A DNA stretch of 32,555 nt, from positions 1-32,555 of the forward strand of contig CAZCRT010000024.1 of the NCBI GenBank assembly GCA_964501185.1, given 5' to 3'. Of this stretch, positions 24,225 to 32,555 are shown piece after piece; the first letter of the stretch is position 1; each line of letters opens with the position of its first letter. The translations under genes were made by a program, and so were the position numbers. The DNA is from BS150m-G50 sp964501185 [NCBI: uncultured Bacteroidia bacterium]. Lineage in GTDB: Bacteria > CAIWAD01 > BS150m-G50. The notes below the pieces were generated by a model. That model had not been told where the DNA came from, did no database searches, and worked only from the letters and a program-made list of their open reading frames with translations.

Positions 24225-25550
24225 CTATTCCTCCCAGGATTTTACATTGTCGTAAATGAAACCGTGATCCTCCGGCAGGTCGACACCAAAAATCCGGTCC
24301 AGAAGCGAACGGTTTTCAGATGCACTCTCCGGAATCGGTGCGTAAACGGCCTGCCCCACAGTATCAGTTTTTGCTACAGTAAAACCGAGTGTGGCCTGTA
24401 TCCTTTCCATTATGCCCTGGAACTGCTCCTCGGCCATCAGTTTCTTGTAAAGCTGTCTCATTTCAGGGGTCAGCATCAACGGAAAAACTGTCTCCTGGAC
24501 ATTTTCATATTGCTGGAAATACTCCAGAGAATCGGATCGGAATGTCTCTCTGTTATCTGTAACCAGCTGACTCTGGTAGGTAATCATCTCATCGGAGCGT
24601 CGGCTGGCCTGTCGTGGCAGATCTACCAACTCCGCCATGGCCAGACGCATTTCAGCCTCAATAATATTCACAATGGAATCGCGTGGCAGTTCATATTCCG
24701 GATCTCCCATCTCCTCACGCATGGTAGTGGCGAGGGCAGTAACCTGGGCGGTATACGACTCCTTGAGATCGTTCTTGAACAGGTCCAGGAAAAGCAGTGC
24801 GGTTTTCTCATCCGACAGCAGAGAACTGTCCAGCGGTTCTGCCATCAATTCGAAATCAATCGTCCCGGTGTAAGTGAGTTTCAAAAGATTGTAGAGCAGG
24901 AATTCCTCGTTGAAGAGAGGTGTATCTGTCATCTCATCAATAGGATTCTGGAAGACATAGTTAATGATGGGGACACTGACCGTATCACCGTGAACCACGG
25001 CGATGCTGTCAAATTCAAGTGGAGTAGATGCCCACCAGGCGGTTTCGGCCAGTCCGCCCACACGGTGAATCATACGAATCGAATCGCTGGACATCAAACG
25101 CAGTGTATCCGTTCCCAGTACAGTGAAAAGAGGCTTTGGTATGATAACTATATCAACCTGGTCCGGTTCATTCTGAATCACCAGCAAAGTATCACCGTGG
25201 AACCGGTCATCGAAATCAATCAGCAGCGAGTCCCGGGTCCCTTCCAGGCCAAGATCTATCTGTTTGCGCTCCCATACAAAACGCATCGGTTGAACATCCG
25301 GAAGAGTATCACCACGCACATGCGCAATCATACTATCAAGGTCTTCGGTGAAATAGTGGTGAAAGAAATAGTGCTGAAAGGACATTTTTGAAATATCTTC
25401 CAACTGAGAGCGGATCTGGTCGCGGTTGGCGGCCTGCTCTTCCCACTGATTTTTCGGGTAACGGACAGTGAATATCAATAACAGCACCAGCACTACAATC
25501 AGAGCGCGATAGAGGTATGATTTCCACTGTGTCGGTTTCTTGTCAGCCAT
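24225..25550 (-). CDS. Single-pass membrane protein, unknown
   Basis: The 441-residue protein has a short cytoplasmic N-terminus, one membrane helix (about 13-29) and a large periplasmic region. The region is rich in Asp, Glu and aliphatic residues with repeated D-T-L/S-D patterns (GDTLPDV, HGDTLLVI, GDTVSVP, GTDTLRLM, SDSIRMI), as in beta-stranded domains. A helical section is near 230-360. I recognise no family. GGGGA five bases before the ATG supports the start. It lies between the ComEA-like and PilM-like genes, hinting at envelope machinery such as a pilus or competence system, but the evidence is positional only. Confidence 0.7.
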   Translation of the reverse strand: MADKKPTQWKSYLYRALIVVLVLLLIFTVRYPKNQWEEQAANRDQIRSQLEDISKMSFQHYFFHHYFTEDLDSMIAHVRGDTLPDVQPMRFVWERKQIDLGLEGTRDSLLIDFDDRFHGDTLLVIQNEPDQVDIVIIPKPLFTVLGTDTLRLMSSDSIRMIHRVGGLAETAWWASTPLEFDSIAVVHGDTVSVPIINYVFQNPIDEMTDTPLFNEEFLLYNLLKLTYTGTIDFELMAEPLDSSLLSDEKTALLFLDLFKNDLKESYTAQVTALATTMREEMGDPEYELPRDSIVNIIEAEMRLAMAELVDLPRQASRRSDEMITYQSQLVTDNRETFRSDSLEYFQQYENVQETVFPLMLTPEMRQLYKKLMAEEQFQGIMERIQATLGFTVAKTDTVGQAVYAPIPESASENRSLLDRIFGVDLPEDHGFIYDNVKSWEE

Positions 25551-25561
25551 GTTATCCCCAG

Positions 25562-26047
25562 CTAAGGTTTCGTTCCCACTATTATTTGCGACTTCAGCCG
25601 CTCCAGGCTTTGTGGCCCGATACCACGTACCTGCAACAGATCATCTTCAGATCGAAAAGGGCCCTGCTGTCGGCGCCATTCCACAATTCTCTCTGCCAGT
25701 ACCGGCCCGATGCCGGAAAGCGATTCCAGTTCATCAATTCCAGCAATATTGATATCAACCGGCCCCGTCAGGATCACTGCTTCATCTGGCAGCGAACGGT
25801 TCGCGCCTTCAATCTCAGAAGCTGAATCACTATCAGTAATTCTGTAACCTGCATCGGGCAGGCTCTGTGCCCTGGCCAGAAATTCCCGGTCCAGGCTATC
25901 CAGCGGCAGCAACTGTGCCTGCTGTTGGTAGTGATTGTAAAGCCGGAGTGCACTGCCCAGCAGAAAAGTTCCCAGGATAAATAGAAAAACCCGCTTTTCC
26001 TGTGGTGTAAAGACCAGTTTCAACATCGCGAAGTCCACTGTTAACAT
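25562..26047 (-). CDS. ComEA-like helix-hairpin-helix protein
   Basis: The 161-residue protein has a hydrophobic anchor (about 21-36), a short linker and a C-terminal tandem helix-hairpin-helix domain (about 98-156): DINIAGIDELESLSGIGPVLAERIVEWR followed by LLQVRGIGPQSLERLK, split here by the loop between hairpins. This is the ComEA DNA-binding module. Membrane-anchored forms bind incoming DNA in natural transformation, though many copies are general DNA-binding proteins. Two start codons are possible (26047 or 26026); neither has a good ribosome binding site. Confidence 0.85.
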   Translation of the reverse strand: MLTVDFAMLKLVFTPQEKRVFLFILGTFLLGSALRLYNHYQQQAQLLPLDSLDREFLARAQSLPDAGYRITDSDSASEIEGANRSLPDEAVILTGPVDINIAGIDELESLSGIGPVLAERIVEWRRQQGPFRSEDDLLQVRGIGPQSLERLKSQIIVGTKP

Positions 26048-26207
26048 ACATCCCGGAATTGTCCGGGTACGGACTTCAGCAGGCTTATGAAACAGGCAAA
26101 CAGATGTATACAGTAACCGGGTAAAAACCTGGAATCACCTGGAGTTGCTGCAAACGGCTTATGTCAGCTGCCTGACGGTAAAAACTTATGTGGCGACCAG
26201 CTAAGAA

Positions 26208-27368
26208 TCAATTGAAAAAGGCTTTTTTCATCTTCCTGATAAAGCCCTTTTCATCACGCTCTCTCGGTTCAAACTCACCGGATTGCCGCAGTTTTTCCAG
26301 CAATTCACGCGCATTTTCAGAGAGTTTCTCCGGGGTAAACAACTGCACATAGACCAGCTGATCACCTCCACTGTAACCATCATGAGCAGGTATACCTTTA
26401 CCACGCATTTTTAACAGCTTTCCACTCTGAATGCCAGCCGGTATACGTAACTTGGACTTACCACTCAGAGTCGGAACTACCTGCTCACCACCCAGGGCAG
26501 CTGTTGGCAGGTCCAGCTGCAGGAAATATATCACATCGTTACCACGCCGCTCGAAATAGGTGTGCTCCTTTTCATCGAAGACCACGATAACATCACCCCG
26601 CTCACCACCGTGTGGCCCGTTGCTGCCCTGTCCCCGAATCCTCATGTAATTACCGCTGGCAACACCGGCGGGGACCTTGATCCGGATCGTTTCCTCTTTT
26701 ACAACCAGTCCGGTGCCTGAACATTTTGTACACTTATCCCGAATCATCTTACCGTCACCCCCGCAGGTTGGACAGGTGGAGATGTTCTCAAATGCACCGA
26801 AAAGTGATCTCGATACCTGCTTTACCCGCCCGGCGCCACGACAGGTGGAACAGGTGACAGGGCTGGAGCCGGGCCTGGCGCCACTACCGCTGCATTCAGA
26901 ACAGTGCCGCCGCAGTTTGAGCTTGACGGTTTTTTCAATCCCGGTAGCGATTTCTTCGAGTGTCAGTACCAGTTTAATCTGGATATCCTTACCACGAGCG
27001 GGCCCCTGATGTCGAGCGTCACCACCACCAAAAGCCTCACCAAAACCCTGATTCATGAACATGCGCAGGGCGTCGGAGAGGTCAAAGCCCATCCCACCAC
27101 CGCTGAATCCACCGAATCCACCGAAACCAGCTCCACCGGCACCATGTGGATCAGCTGTTCCATACTGGTCGAAATTCCGGCGCTTATCCGGATTACTCAA
27201 AACAGAATAAGCTTCACCGATCTCTTTGAATTTCTCTTCGGCATCAGCATCACCCTTATTACGATCAGGGTGATACTTCATTGCCAGCTTACGATAAGCC
27301 TTCTTTATCTCTTCCGCTGAAGCTTCCTTGCTGACACCCAGAGCTTCATAGTAGTTGCTTTCACTCAT
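26208..27368 (-). CDS. dnaJ: Chaperone DnaJ
   Basis: The 386-residue type I Hsp40 has a J domain with the HPD motif ([16 protein letters not shown]) near residues 33-48. A Gly/Phe-rich linker follows, with the repeats GFGGFGG and GGGMGFD. The zinc-finger domain has four CxxCxGxG repeats ([32 protein letters not shown]), and the substrate-binding C-terminal domain is complete. It delivers clients to DnaK and stimulates its ATPase. AAGGA precedes the ATG by seven bases and the start overlaps the grpE stop (ATGA). The dnaK gene is not in the window. Confidence 0.97.
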   Translation of the reverse strand: MSESNYYEALGVSKEASAEEIKKAYRKLAMKYHPDRNKGDADAEEKFKEIGEAYSVLSNPDKRRNFDQYGTADPHGAGGAGFGGFGGFSGGGMGFDLSDALRMFMNQGFGEAFGGGDARHQGPARGKDIQIKLVLTLEEIATGIEKTVKLKLRRHCSECSGSGARPGSSPVTCSTCRGAGRVKQVSRSLFGAFENISTCPTCGGDGKMIRDKCTKCSGTGLVVKEETIRIKVPAGVASGNYMRIRGQGSNGPHGGERGDVIVVFDEKEHTYFERRGNDVIYFLQLDLPTAALGGEQVVPTLSGKSKLRIPAGIQSGKLLKMRGKGIPAHDGYSGGDQLVYVQLFTPEKLSENARELLEKLRQSGEFEPRERDEKGFIRKMKKAFFN

Positions 27369-28069
27369 TCTTCATCCTTGTTGATTACCACCCGGGAATG
27401 CCGCAGGATTCGCCCTTTCAGCCGGTAGCCCTTTTGCTGCTCCACCAGAATAACACCCGGTTTCTGCTCGCTATCCTCCATGACGGCCAGAACTTCATGC
27501 AGTTCCGGATCGAAGAACTCACCGGCAGCCGGTATGGATTCCAGCCCCTCTTTGCGCAGCGTGTCACTCACCTTCTTATGTATCAGAGTCAGGCCCTTGA
27601 GTAGAGCTTCGGCGGTTGCCTGTTCCGGGGCCAGCTTCTCCAACTGTTCCATATCATCCAGTACCGGCAGCAGCTTCAGCATCAAAGGGCCGGCAGCGGA
27701 TTCCAGCAGATTGATCTGCTCACGGGCGGTACGCTTACGGTAATTATCAAATTCGGCAATCTTCCGCAGAAGACGATCATTCAGTTCAGCGATCTCGTTT
27801 TCAAGAGCGCTGATCCTGGCAGCAGCCTCTTCAGCGGGGGATAGTGGTTTTGACTGGTTTCCTTCATCTGCGGTGGCCCCGCTTTTCTCAGCGTTGTTCT
27901 TCCTGTCCTTCCCGCTTACAGCCTTTGCTTTAGAAGCCGCGCCATTCTCCTCTGATACTTCCGGCTCTGTCTCAACCGCCTGCTGCGAGGTGGTTTTCTG
28001 CTTTTCCCGGCCTGTTACAGCCTGTTCCGAAGCTTCTTTATCTTTCTGCTTCTGTTTCGTACCGGTCAT
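27365..28069 (-). CDS. grpE: Nucleotide exchange factor GrpE
   Basis: The 234-residue protein has a long, low-complexity, Lys/Glu/Gln-rich N-terminus (1-85), a coiled-coil dimer stalk (about 85-140, [30 protein letters not shown]) and the C-terminal beta domain ([41 protein letters not shown]). It releases ADP from DnaK. The N-terminal extension is longer than in many GrpE proteins. It lies 92 bases after hrcA and overlaps dnaJ. Confidence 0.96.
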   Translation of the reverse strand: MTGTKQKQKDKEASEQAVTGREKQKTTSQQAVETEPEVSEENGAASKAKAVSGKDRKNNAEKSGATADEGNQSKPLSPAEEAAARISALENEIAELNDRLLRKIAEFDNYRKRTAREQINLLESAAGPLMLKLLPVLDDMEQLEKLAPEQATAEALLKGLTLIHKKVSDTLRKEGLESIPAAGEFFDPELHEVLAVMEDSEQKPGVILVEQQKGYRLKGRILRHSRVVINKDEE

Positions 28070-28105
28070 TGTATATTCCTTCTTTCATTAGAATGCGGTC
28101 ATAAT

Positions 28106-28174
28106 CCTGAAGCTGCACAACTGCTAAAATGCTATAGCTGCTATACTTCATAGCTGCTATTTTACAGCTTCAGG
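28106..28174 (-). promoter_or_regulatory. Large hairpin between hrcA and grpE
   Basis: CCTGAAGCTG (28106-28115) pairs with CAGCTTCAGG (28165-28174), then TAAAAT (28125-28130) with ATTTTA (28159-28164). Two copies of the palindromic ATAGCTGCTAT (28134-28144, 28150-28160) then pair with each other across a 5-base loop. The base of the stem includes the hrcA stop codon. No U-tract follows. It may be an mRNA processing or stability signal, or a temperature-responsive structure. Confidence 0.7.
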
Positions 28175-29238
28175 TTTTCGTTAATCCGACGAGCGGTGTA
28201 ATCCACCAGTGCGAGTATGCGACCGTAGTCCATACGCCGCGGGCCGATAATACCGAGCGTGCCATGAAGATCACCTACAGAATAATTCGCGGAGATAATA
28301 CTGCACTGGCTGATCCGTTGCTCCATGATCTCATTGCCGATTGTAATCGGGCGCTCCTGCTGCAGATGCTCCTTCAGGATATGAACAACCATCTGTTTAT
28401 CTTCGATCAATTCAATAATTGAGCGGAACTGGTCACTGTCGGAAAACTCAGGTTGATCAATAATATTGCGGGCACCGTCAATCACCACTTCTCCCGCAGT
28501 GCTGGCAGGATGGAACACCTTGTGTGCAGCTTCGATAAACACACGGGCAACATGGACGGGTAATTCGCGCACACCCTGGAGCCTTTCCCCGATAGTTGTC
28601 TCAATCTCCCGCAGGGTCAATCCGGCCAGACGCTGGTTGAGCACACGGGTGATGCGGTTCAACTGCTCTTCACGCTGTGCCAGACTGATTTCCAGTGTTA
28701 TGGTACGTGCAATACCGGTTTTGAGTGCTATTACAACCAGTACTTTGTCCCCACCCAGAGGTACCAGGTCCAGCCGCTCCAGCCGTCCTTCTGAAAAGCT
28801 CGGCGCCAGCCCGACACCGAGTTGTCTTGACAGGTCACCCAACAGGCGTACTGTAGTATGCAGAATGCTCTCAATATCAGAACTCTGATTGCTGATATGC
28901 ACGTCAATAGCCCGTCGATCCTGCTCTGGTAACTGTTGCAGGGCCATAAGAAAATCAACATAGAACCGGTAGCCCAGATCGGTAGGGACTCTTCCGGACG
29001 AAGTGTGAGGTTGCGTTAAACAACCCTTCTCTTCGAGATCAGCCATCACATTACGCACGGTAGCGGCACTCAGGTTCAGATGATAGTGCCGGGTTAACGC
29101 ACGTGAACCGACCGGTGATGCAGTCAGAATATAATGATGAATAACCGTCTGCAGAATCTGCTGTTCCCGCTTGTTGAGCGGTTCAGCATAACCTGCCTCC
29201 GTTAAGCCATGGATATTTGAGGTGGGCTTATCCGTCAT
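28162..29238 (-). CDS. hrcA: Heat-inducible transcription repressor HrcA
   Basis: The 358-residue repressor has an N-terminal winged helix (about 20-100) with LNKREQQILQTVIHHYI, GSRALTRHY, SAATVRNVMADLEEKG and the hallmark TSSGRVPTDLGYRFYVD. The GAF-like and dimerisation region shows IGERLQGVRE and ITIGNEIMEQ. HrcA represses chaperone genes through CIRCE elements and is itself folded by GroEL. I could not find a clear CIRCE (TTAGCACTC-N9-GAGTGCTAA) upstream, so its target site may be divergent or elsewhere. It is the first gene of hrcA-grpE-dnaJ. Confidence 0.96.
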   Translation of the reverse strand: MTDKPTSNIHGLTEAGYAEPLNKREQQILQTVIHHYILTASPVGSRALTRHYHLNLSAATVRNVMADLEEKGCLTQPHTSSGRVPTDLGYRFYVDFLMALQQLPEQDRRAIDVHISNQSSDIESILHTTVRLLGDLSRQLGVGLAPSFSEGRLERLDLVPLGGDKVLVVIALKTGIARTITLEISLAQREEQLNRITRVLNQRLAGLTLREIETTIGERLQGVRELPVHVARVFIEAAHKVFHPASTAGEVVIDGARNIIDQPEFSDSDQFRSIIELIEDKQMVVHILKEHLQQERPITIGNEIMEQRISQCSIISANYSVGDLHGTLGIIGPRRMDYGRILALVDYTARRINENLKL

Positions 29239-29592
29239 AGTCCGTTCTTTGTATCACCTGTCTTTGTTCTGCCCGGTTTCTCACCGGCTTCTGATACCGG
29301 TAATCCAATTTGCAGCCTAAAAATTACACCTTTGTTATGGCCGATGTCAAGTATGTTGATCAGGAGGTCAAAATCAGCTCACACTTGTTAATCAATGGAA
29401 ATGAGGGCGAAAAACGATTACCGATCGGTAACCTGGAATTTTGCCGGTTGATACTTTCATTTTATCCCGGGCGAGGAAATCCTTGCTTTAGCCTGAAGCG
29501 GGTATTAGGATTTAAGGTTTTACGGCAGGAGAGTCCTCCTGTCAACCGTTAACTGGAAAATAAGATAGAAATCAATATAGAAAGAGGGCAGC
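29239..29592. other. Divergent intergenic region between hrcA and rpmH
   Basis: This is a 354-base gap. It holds the hrcA promoter candidate (29321-29350), the perfect palindrome TTACCGATCGGTAA (29418-29431), a weak rpmH promoter reading (TTGCTT 29483-29488, 17 bases, TAGGAT 29506-29511) and a small hairpin CAGGAG-AGTC-CTCCTG (29525-29540). I see no gene, no DnaA-box cluster and no dnaA, although rpmH is often next to oriC in other bacteria. Confidence 0.5.
29321..29350 (-). promoter_or_regulatory. Promoter of the hrcA-grpE-dnaJ operon
   Basis: On the minus strand TTGACA (29350-29345) is followed by 18 bases and TAATTT (29326-29321), about 80 bases before the hrcA start. The hexamers match those of the promoter at 4614. 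Confidence 0.5.
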
Positions 29593-29736
29593 ATGAAGCG
29601 CACATTTCAACCCAGCAACCGGAAACGGGTCAACAAGCATGGTTTTCGCCACCGTATGAGCACAGCTGAGGGTCGTAAGATTCTGGCTGCGCGGCGTCGC
29701 AAGGGACGGAAGCGCCTTACTGTCAGCGATGCGTGA
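29593..29736 (+). CDS. rpmH: 50S ribosomal protein L34
   Basis: The 47-residue, strongly basic protein is full length for L34: [20 protein letters not shown], followed by [22 protein letters not shown], the family's invariant frame. It is a late-assembling component of the large ribosomal subunit. AGAGGG about six bases before the ATG is the ribosome binding site. The stop TGA overlaps the start of rnpA by 8 bases, the usual rpmH-rnpA coupling. Confidence 0.98.
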   Translation: MKRTFQPSNRKRVNKHGFRHRMSTAEGRKILAARRRKGRKRLTVSDA

Positions 29737-30088
29737 AAACACTCTCGGCGCGGGGGAACGGCTTAAACAGCCTACCCGCATCAGGGAGATATTCATGCGG
29801 GGACGACGCTTTTCCGGCACTCTGGTAAACCTCTTCTGGTTACCTTCTGACCGTCGCCGTATGGCTGTCACTATCGCACGTAAAAGTGGCAATGCTGTTT
29901 ACCGTAACCGACAGAAACGATTGCTGCGTGAAGCTTACCGCACCAATAAAAACCGGTTTCCGGAAAATGCCGATCTGGTATTCCACATTAAGAACAATCA
30001 ATTCCAACCCGGGTTGCGAGCATACAGGGATGACATCCTCGACCTCGCTGACCGGGCAACAGGAGCAGGAAAACATCCAGACAAATGA
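29729..30088 (+). CDS. rnpA: Ribonuclease P protein component
   Basis: The 119-residue basic protein is the RNase P protein subunit that, with the M1-type RNA, matures tRNA 5' ends. It has [20 protein letters not shown] at the N-terminus and the RNP signature [21 protein letters not shown] near residues 51-71. It overlaps rpmH by 8 bases and precedes yidD, the standard order. Confidence 0.96.
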   Translation: MRENTLGAGERLKQPTRIREIFMRGRRFSGTLVNLFWLPSDRRRMAVTIARKSGNAVYRNRQKRLLREAYRTNKNRFPENADLVFHIKNNQFQPGLRAYRDDILDLADRATGAGKHPDK

Positions 30089-30317
30089 GCGGCAATCATC
30101 ACCTCCCCTGCACAACCTGCTGGCAAGAGGTTTGATTCGCTTTTACCAGCTTTTCATCTCACCTCTGCTGGGGGGAAGTTGCCGGTATTATCCTTCCTGT
30201 TCTGAATACGCTCGAGAATCTTTCAGCCGCTACTCTTTTTTGAAGGCGCTGTACCGTAGTGCCTGGCGCATTTTGCGCTGCAACCCCTTCTCCAAAGGTG
30301 GAGTTGACCTCCCCTGA
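30030..30317 (+). CDS. yidD: YidD membrane protein insertion efficiency factor
   Basis: The recognisable YidD core runs from [22 protein letters not shown] to the C-terminus. It includes [38 protein letters not shown], with conserved cysteines and an amphipathic N-terminal helix. It is a small membrane-associated helper of YidC. The start is uncertain: ATG 30030 gives 95 residues and a 59-base overlap with rnpA. A TTG at 30135 would give a shorter protein but would cut into the core. Confidence 0.88.
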   Translation: MTSSTSLTGQQEQENIQTNERQSSPPLHNLLARGLIRFYQLFISPLLGGSCRYYPSCSEYARESFSRYSFLKALYRSAWRILRCNPFSKGGVDLP

Positions 30318-30376
30318 ATGAAAGGGCCTGGAAAGCACATATAACACTCTGAAGAAATGATGGAAGTGAGACTGCG

Positions 30377-32200
30377 ATGAAGAAGGAAACTGTCCTGGCT
30401 GTAGTGTTGATCGGAGTAATTTTCCTGCTGATGCAGAGTGGCTGGTACCAGCAGCGCGCTTTCCCCGATATGGAGCTGGCAGACACCACCTATCGGGCAG
30501 AGCAGATCCAGCCTGCTGCTTCCGTGCCTCACACAACCGGTATCAGTGACCGGGCGGTTATGGATGAAAGCGGATCTACCATATCTACAACCGGTCAGGA
30601 ATCGCTGCAGCCCGCACCGATCTCAGGTACACTCGGGTTTCCAACGGCTGACACAACTCCCCGTACAATCCAGGTATTCACCGATCTTTATACTGCACAT
30701 ATTTCTACCCGTGGTGCAACCATTACTCATTTCGGATTGACACAGCATAAATCGTGGACTGGAGATGAAGTAGTCCTGCTTGATGGTGACGAACCTAATC
30801 TCAATCCGGTTTTCACTGTCGAAGGGGGCCGTTTTGAACCGTCCCGCTTCGTTTTTGAAACAACCAGCAGCCAGGTTGATCTACGTGGAACCGGCAGCTC
30901 CCGCTGGGTGGTTTTTACACTTGAAGATGAGGCTTCCGGTAAACTGATACGTAAAAGCTTCAACTTCCGCGCTGATTCATATTTCATCGAAGTGGCACTG
31001 GATGTCAGCGGTTTCGGTGATCAGTTTCTCTACGGCAGTTACAACCTGAACTGGTCTTCGCCACTGATGATCACAGAGCCGGACACATCTCAGGAGATGT
31101 ACTACACCGAAGCAATGGCACTGATGGGTGGCCGCAACCTGGATGAATATATCATCAAGAAGGGGCCCACCGGAAGTCAGCGGACTATCGGGAATGTAGA
31201 CTGGATTGCACAACGCAATAAGTACTTCGAAACCGCCATCATCCCTCTCAGCAGCAAGGGCAAGGAGGTTTATTATACCGGTAACCTGGTCAAAGCCAAC
31301 GGGTATGATATCCGCACCTACACACTGGATCTCAACCTGGGGATGCCCAGTTCGGACTTCATTACAGATTCACTGCTGATTTACATAGGCCCCCTCAAGC
31401 ACTCCCTGCTGAAAGAGCCGGGTGTAGCGCTCGAGAAAACCGTGATGACCAAGGCGACGATGGGCCCGATGAAGTTCATGTGGCCGGTGATCAAGCCGTT
31501 TGCCTTTTTCGCACTCTGGGTTTTCCGCCTGTTGAATAATGTGATCAGCAACTATGGTATCATTATCATCATCTTCTCTTTCCTCGTAAAAATCCTGGTA
31601 TGGCCTTTGACCCACAAAAGCTACCAGTCGATGAAGGAGATGCAGAGGATCCAGCCGCTCCTGAAGGAGCTGAAGATTAAACACAAAAACGATCCCCGCA
31701 AGGCGCAGATGGAGACGATGAATGTCTACAAAGAGCACGGGGTCAATCCCTTTGGCAGCTGTCTGCCGACTCTGTTGCAGATGCCGTTGCTGTTCGCGCT
31801 GTTTATTGTATTCCGTTCCGCTTTCGAATTGCGTGGTGCTTCCTTCATCTGGCCACTGACCGATTTATCACAGCCTGATGTGCTCTTCAATCTGCCCTTT
31901 GCGATACCGCTTTATGGGGCACATGTGGCACTGATGCCGATACTGATGGGTATTACTACATTTTTCCAGACCAAGATGACAGCAACCGACCCCAATCAGA
32001 AGATGATGGTCTGGTTCATGCCTATCTTTCTGGTACTGCTGTTCAACAACTTCCCATCCGGTCTGACATTGTATTACACGCTGTTCAACCTGCTTTCGAT
32101 CCTGCAGCAGCGCTATGCGCATCCACCGGTTAAAGCCCTGGAAGCGGAGAAGAAGATGCAGCATAAGAGTCCGCCTCCGACCAGGCGGAAACGGCGGTAG
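30377..32200 (+). CDS. yidC: Membrane protein insertase YidC
   Basis: The 607-residue insertase is of the long Gram-negative type. It has an N-terminal anchor (about 5-20), a Thr/Ser-rich linker, a large periplasmic beta-sandwich domain (about 90-340) and a C-terminal five-helix insertase core (about 365-580). The core has NYGIIIIIFSFLVKILVWPLTHKSYQSMKEMQ, NPFGSCLPTLLQMPLLFALF and the last helices. The groove position usually held by arginine is lysine (LVKILVWPLT), as in several Bacteroidota-like YidC proteins. The C-terminal tail is very basic (RRKRR), suggesting ribosome contact. It inserts and folds inner-membrane proteins with or without SecYEG. Confidence 0.97.
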   Translation: MKKETVLAVVLIGVIFLLMQSGWYQQRAFPDMELADTTYRAEQIQPAASVPHTTGISDRAVMDESGSTISTTGQESLQPAPISGTLGFPTADTTPRTIQVFTDLYTAHISTRGATITHFGLTQHKSWTGDEVVLLDGDEPNLNPVFTVEGGRFEPSRFVFETTSSQVDLRGTGSSRWVVFTLEDEASGKLIRKSFNFRADSYFIEVALDVSGFGDQFLYGSYNLNWSSPLMITEPDTSQEMYYTEAMALMGGRNLDEYIIKKGPTGSQRTIGNVDWIAQRNKYFETAIIPLSSKGKEVYYTGNLVKANGYDIRTYTLDLNLGMPSSDFITDSLLIYIGPLKHSLLKEPGVALEKTVMTKATMGPMKFMWPVIKPFAFFALWVFRLLNNVISNYGIIIIIFSFLVKILVWPLTHKSYQSMKEMQRIQPLLKELKIKHKNDPRKAQMETMNVYKEHGVNPFGSCLPTLLQMPLLFALFIVFRSAFELRGASFIWPLTDLSQPDVLFNLPFAIPLYGAHVALMPILMGITTFFQTKMTATDPNQKMMVWFMPIFLVLLFNNFPSGLTLYYTLFNLLSILQQRYAHPPVKALEAEKKMQHKSPPPTRRKRR

Positions 32201-32555
32201 GATAAATAGCTACCACGAAGGGTACGAAGTATTAAGGGGATGGTGAAACCCTAACAAACAGGGAGCATCCGCAGGGAGCTGTTTCTACGCTGAGTTAAAA
32301 AGGTGAATCAGTGTTTGAGCAAGTTTTCAAGAGTCCTCCTGTGAACTCTCAGGTTTAGATTTTCTAACTATAATTCTTGCGCTCTTTCGAGCGCAAGCGA
32401 ATAGACATGCGGGCAGCTAACCATTGGTAGTTTCGAAGGCTTCGTGTCTTTCGTGAAGCGTAGCGCTTCGTGGTAATTACTCTTCTTTTGTGAGTTTTCT
32501 AAGCCACGAAGATCAGCAGCCGCAGCACCTCGAAGTAATCTCCGGTCTGAAAGCG
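32201..32555. other. Gene-free end with CACGAAG/CTTCGTG repeats
   Basis: No gene follows yidC here. TACCACGAAGGGTACGAAG (32211-32229) and, inverted, CTTCGTG copies ending in CTTCGTGG (32440-32446, 32466-32473) bound about 210 bases. Inside is a 9-bp hairpin, CTTGCGCTC-TTTC-GAGCGCAAG (32376-32397). A further copy, CCACGAAGATCA at 32504-32515, is identical to the left edge at 11073-11084 and runs to the window end. Confidence 0.55.

Noticed and set aside
24264-25391. 375-codon plus-strand frame opposite the unknown membrane protein gene
   Set aside because: The minus-strand frame has a ribosome binding site, a membrane anchor and operon context; the plus frame has none.
29239-29350. CIRCE operator upstream of hrcA
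   Set aside because: I found neither TTAGCACTC nor GAGTGCTAA arms in the upstream region.
29418-29431. Perfect 14-bp palindrome TTACCGATCGGTAA as an operator
   Set aside because: A palindrome of this length is expected about twice by chance in a window this size, and its position fits no clear promoter.
29239-29592. Replication origin next to rpmH
   Set aside because: No cluster of DnaA boxes and no dnaA gene in view.

Overview
The window looks like a chromosomal stretch from an uncultured bacterium of the FCB superphylum or a neighbouring candidate phylum. The best clue is a secreted protein (4725-7001) whose last ~87 residues are a type IX secretion (Por) C-terminal sorting domain with the HPNPFNP signature. 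The rest is a core housekeeping set with ordinary Shine-Dalgarno sites and all three standard stop codons. I cannot name the phylum from sequence alone. I see no rRNA, tRNA, CRISPR array, transposase or phage gene.

Layout. 1-4010: a glutaredoxin-like protein, then a minus-strand block (rhodanese, MauE/DoxX membrane protein, small membrane protein), then a large membrane protein of unknown function. 4011-7663: a duplicated hairpin repeat, a structured leader-like region, the T9SS-type secreted protein with its promoter and terminator, and a repeat-rich spacer. 7664-9446: a DUF438/hemerythrin/PAS protein and a DUF1858-DUF2249 protein behind a 20-bp palindromic operator. 9481-11837 (minus): pta, coaD, a repeat-bounded spacer and an XRE-type regulator with its own terminator. 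12569-13888: phosphomannomutase/phosphoglucomutase. 13966-15072 (minus): a lipoprotein of the 5'-nucleotidase/metallophosphoesterase fold interrupted by one in-frame UGA. 15460-19379: a tightly overlapping operon (EIIA-Ntr-like, PII-like, TrmH/SpoU methyltransferase, CPBP protease, SpoIID-like). 19570-20955: cystathionine beta-synthase type enzyme. 20982-26047 (minus): HDOD-GGDEF protein, rsmD, two single-pass membrane proteins and a ComEA-like protein. 26208-29238 (minus): hrcA-grpE-dnaJ. 29593-32200: rpmH-rnpA-yidD-yidC.

Most striking result: the open frames 14775-15072 and 13966-14775 are one gene in one reading frame. They are separated only by a UGA in the context Cys-Gly-UGA, followed by a hairpin whose GGUCU apical loop sits 18 nt after the UGA. 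That is the spacing and loop I recall for the E. coli fdhF SECIS. The residues that normally bind metal in this fold are mostly replaced. I read it as a probable selenoprotein lipoprotein with a Cys-Gly-Sec redox motif on a degenerate phosphoesterase scaffold. Three standard stops used by neighbouring genes (rpmH, grpE, trmH-like) are TGA, so genome-wide UGA reassignment is unlikely.

Other items worth a look: the operator of the DUF438 gene, the tandem 82-bp hairpin repeat, the long-range structured region before the secreted protein (with a weak cobalamin-riboswitch resemblance), CTTCGTG-bounded intergenic elements, a long hairpin between hrcA and grpE, a long inverted repeat before the cystathionine synthase gene, and a coupled EIIA/PII-like pair.
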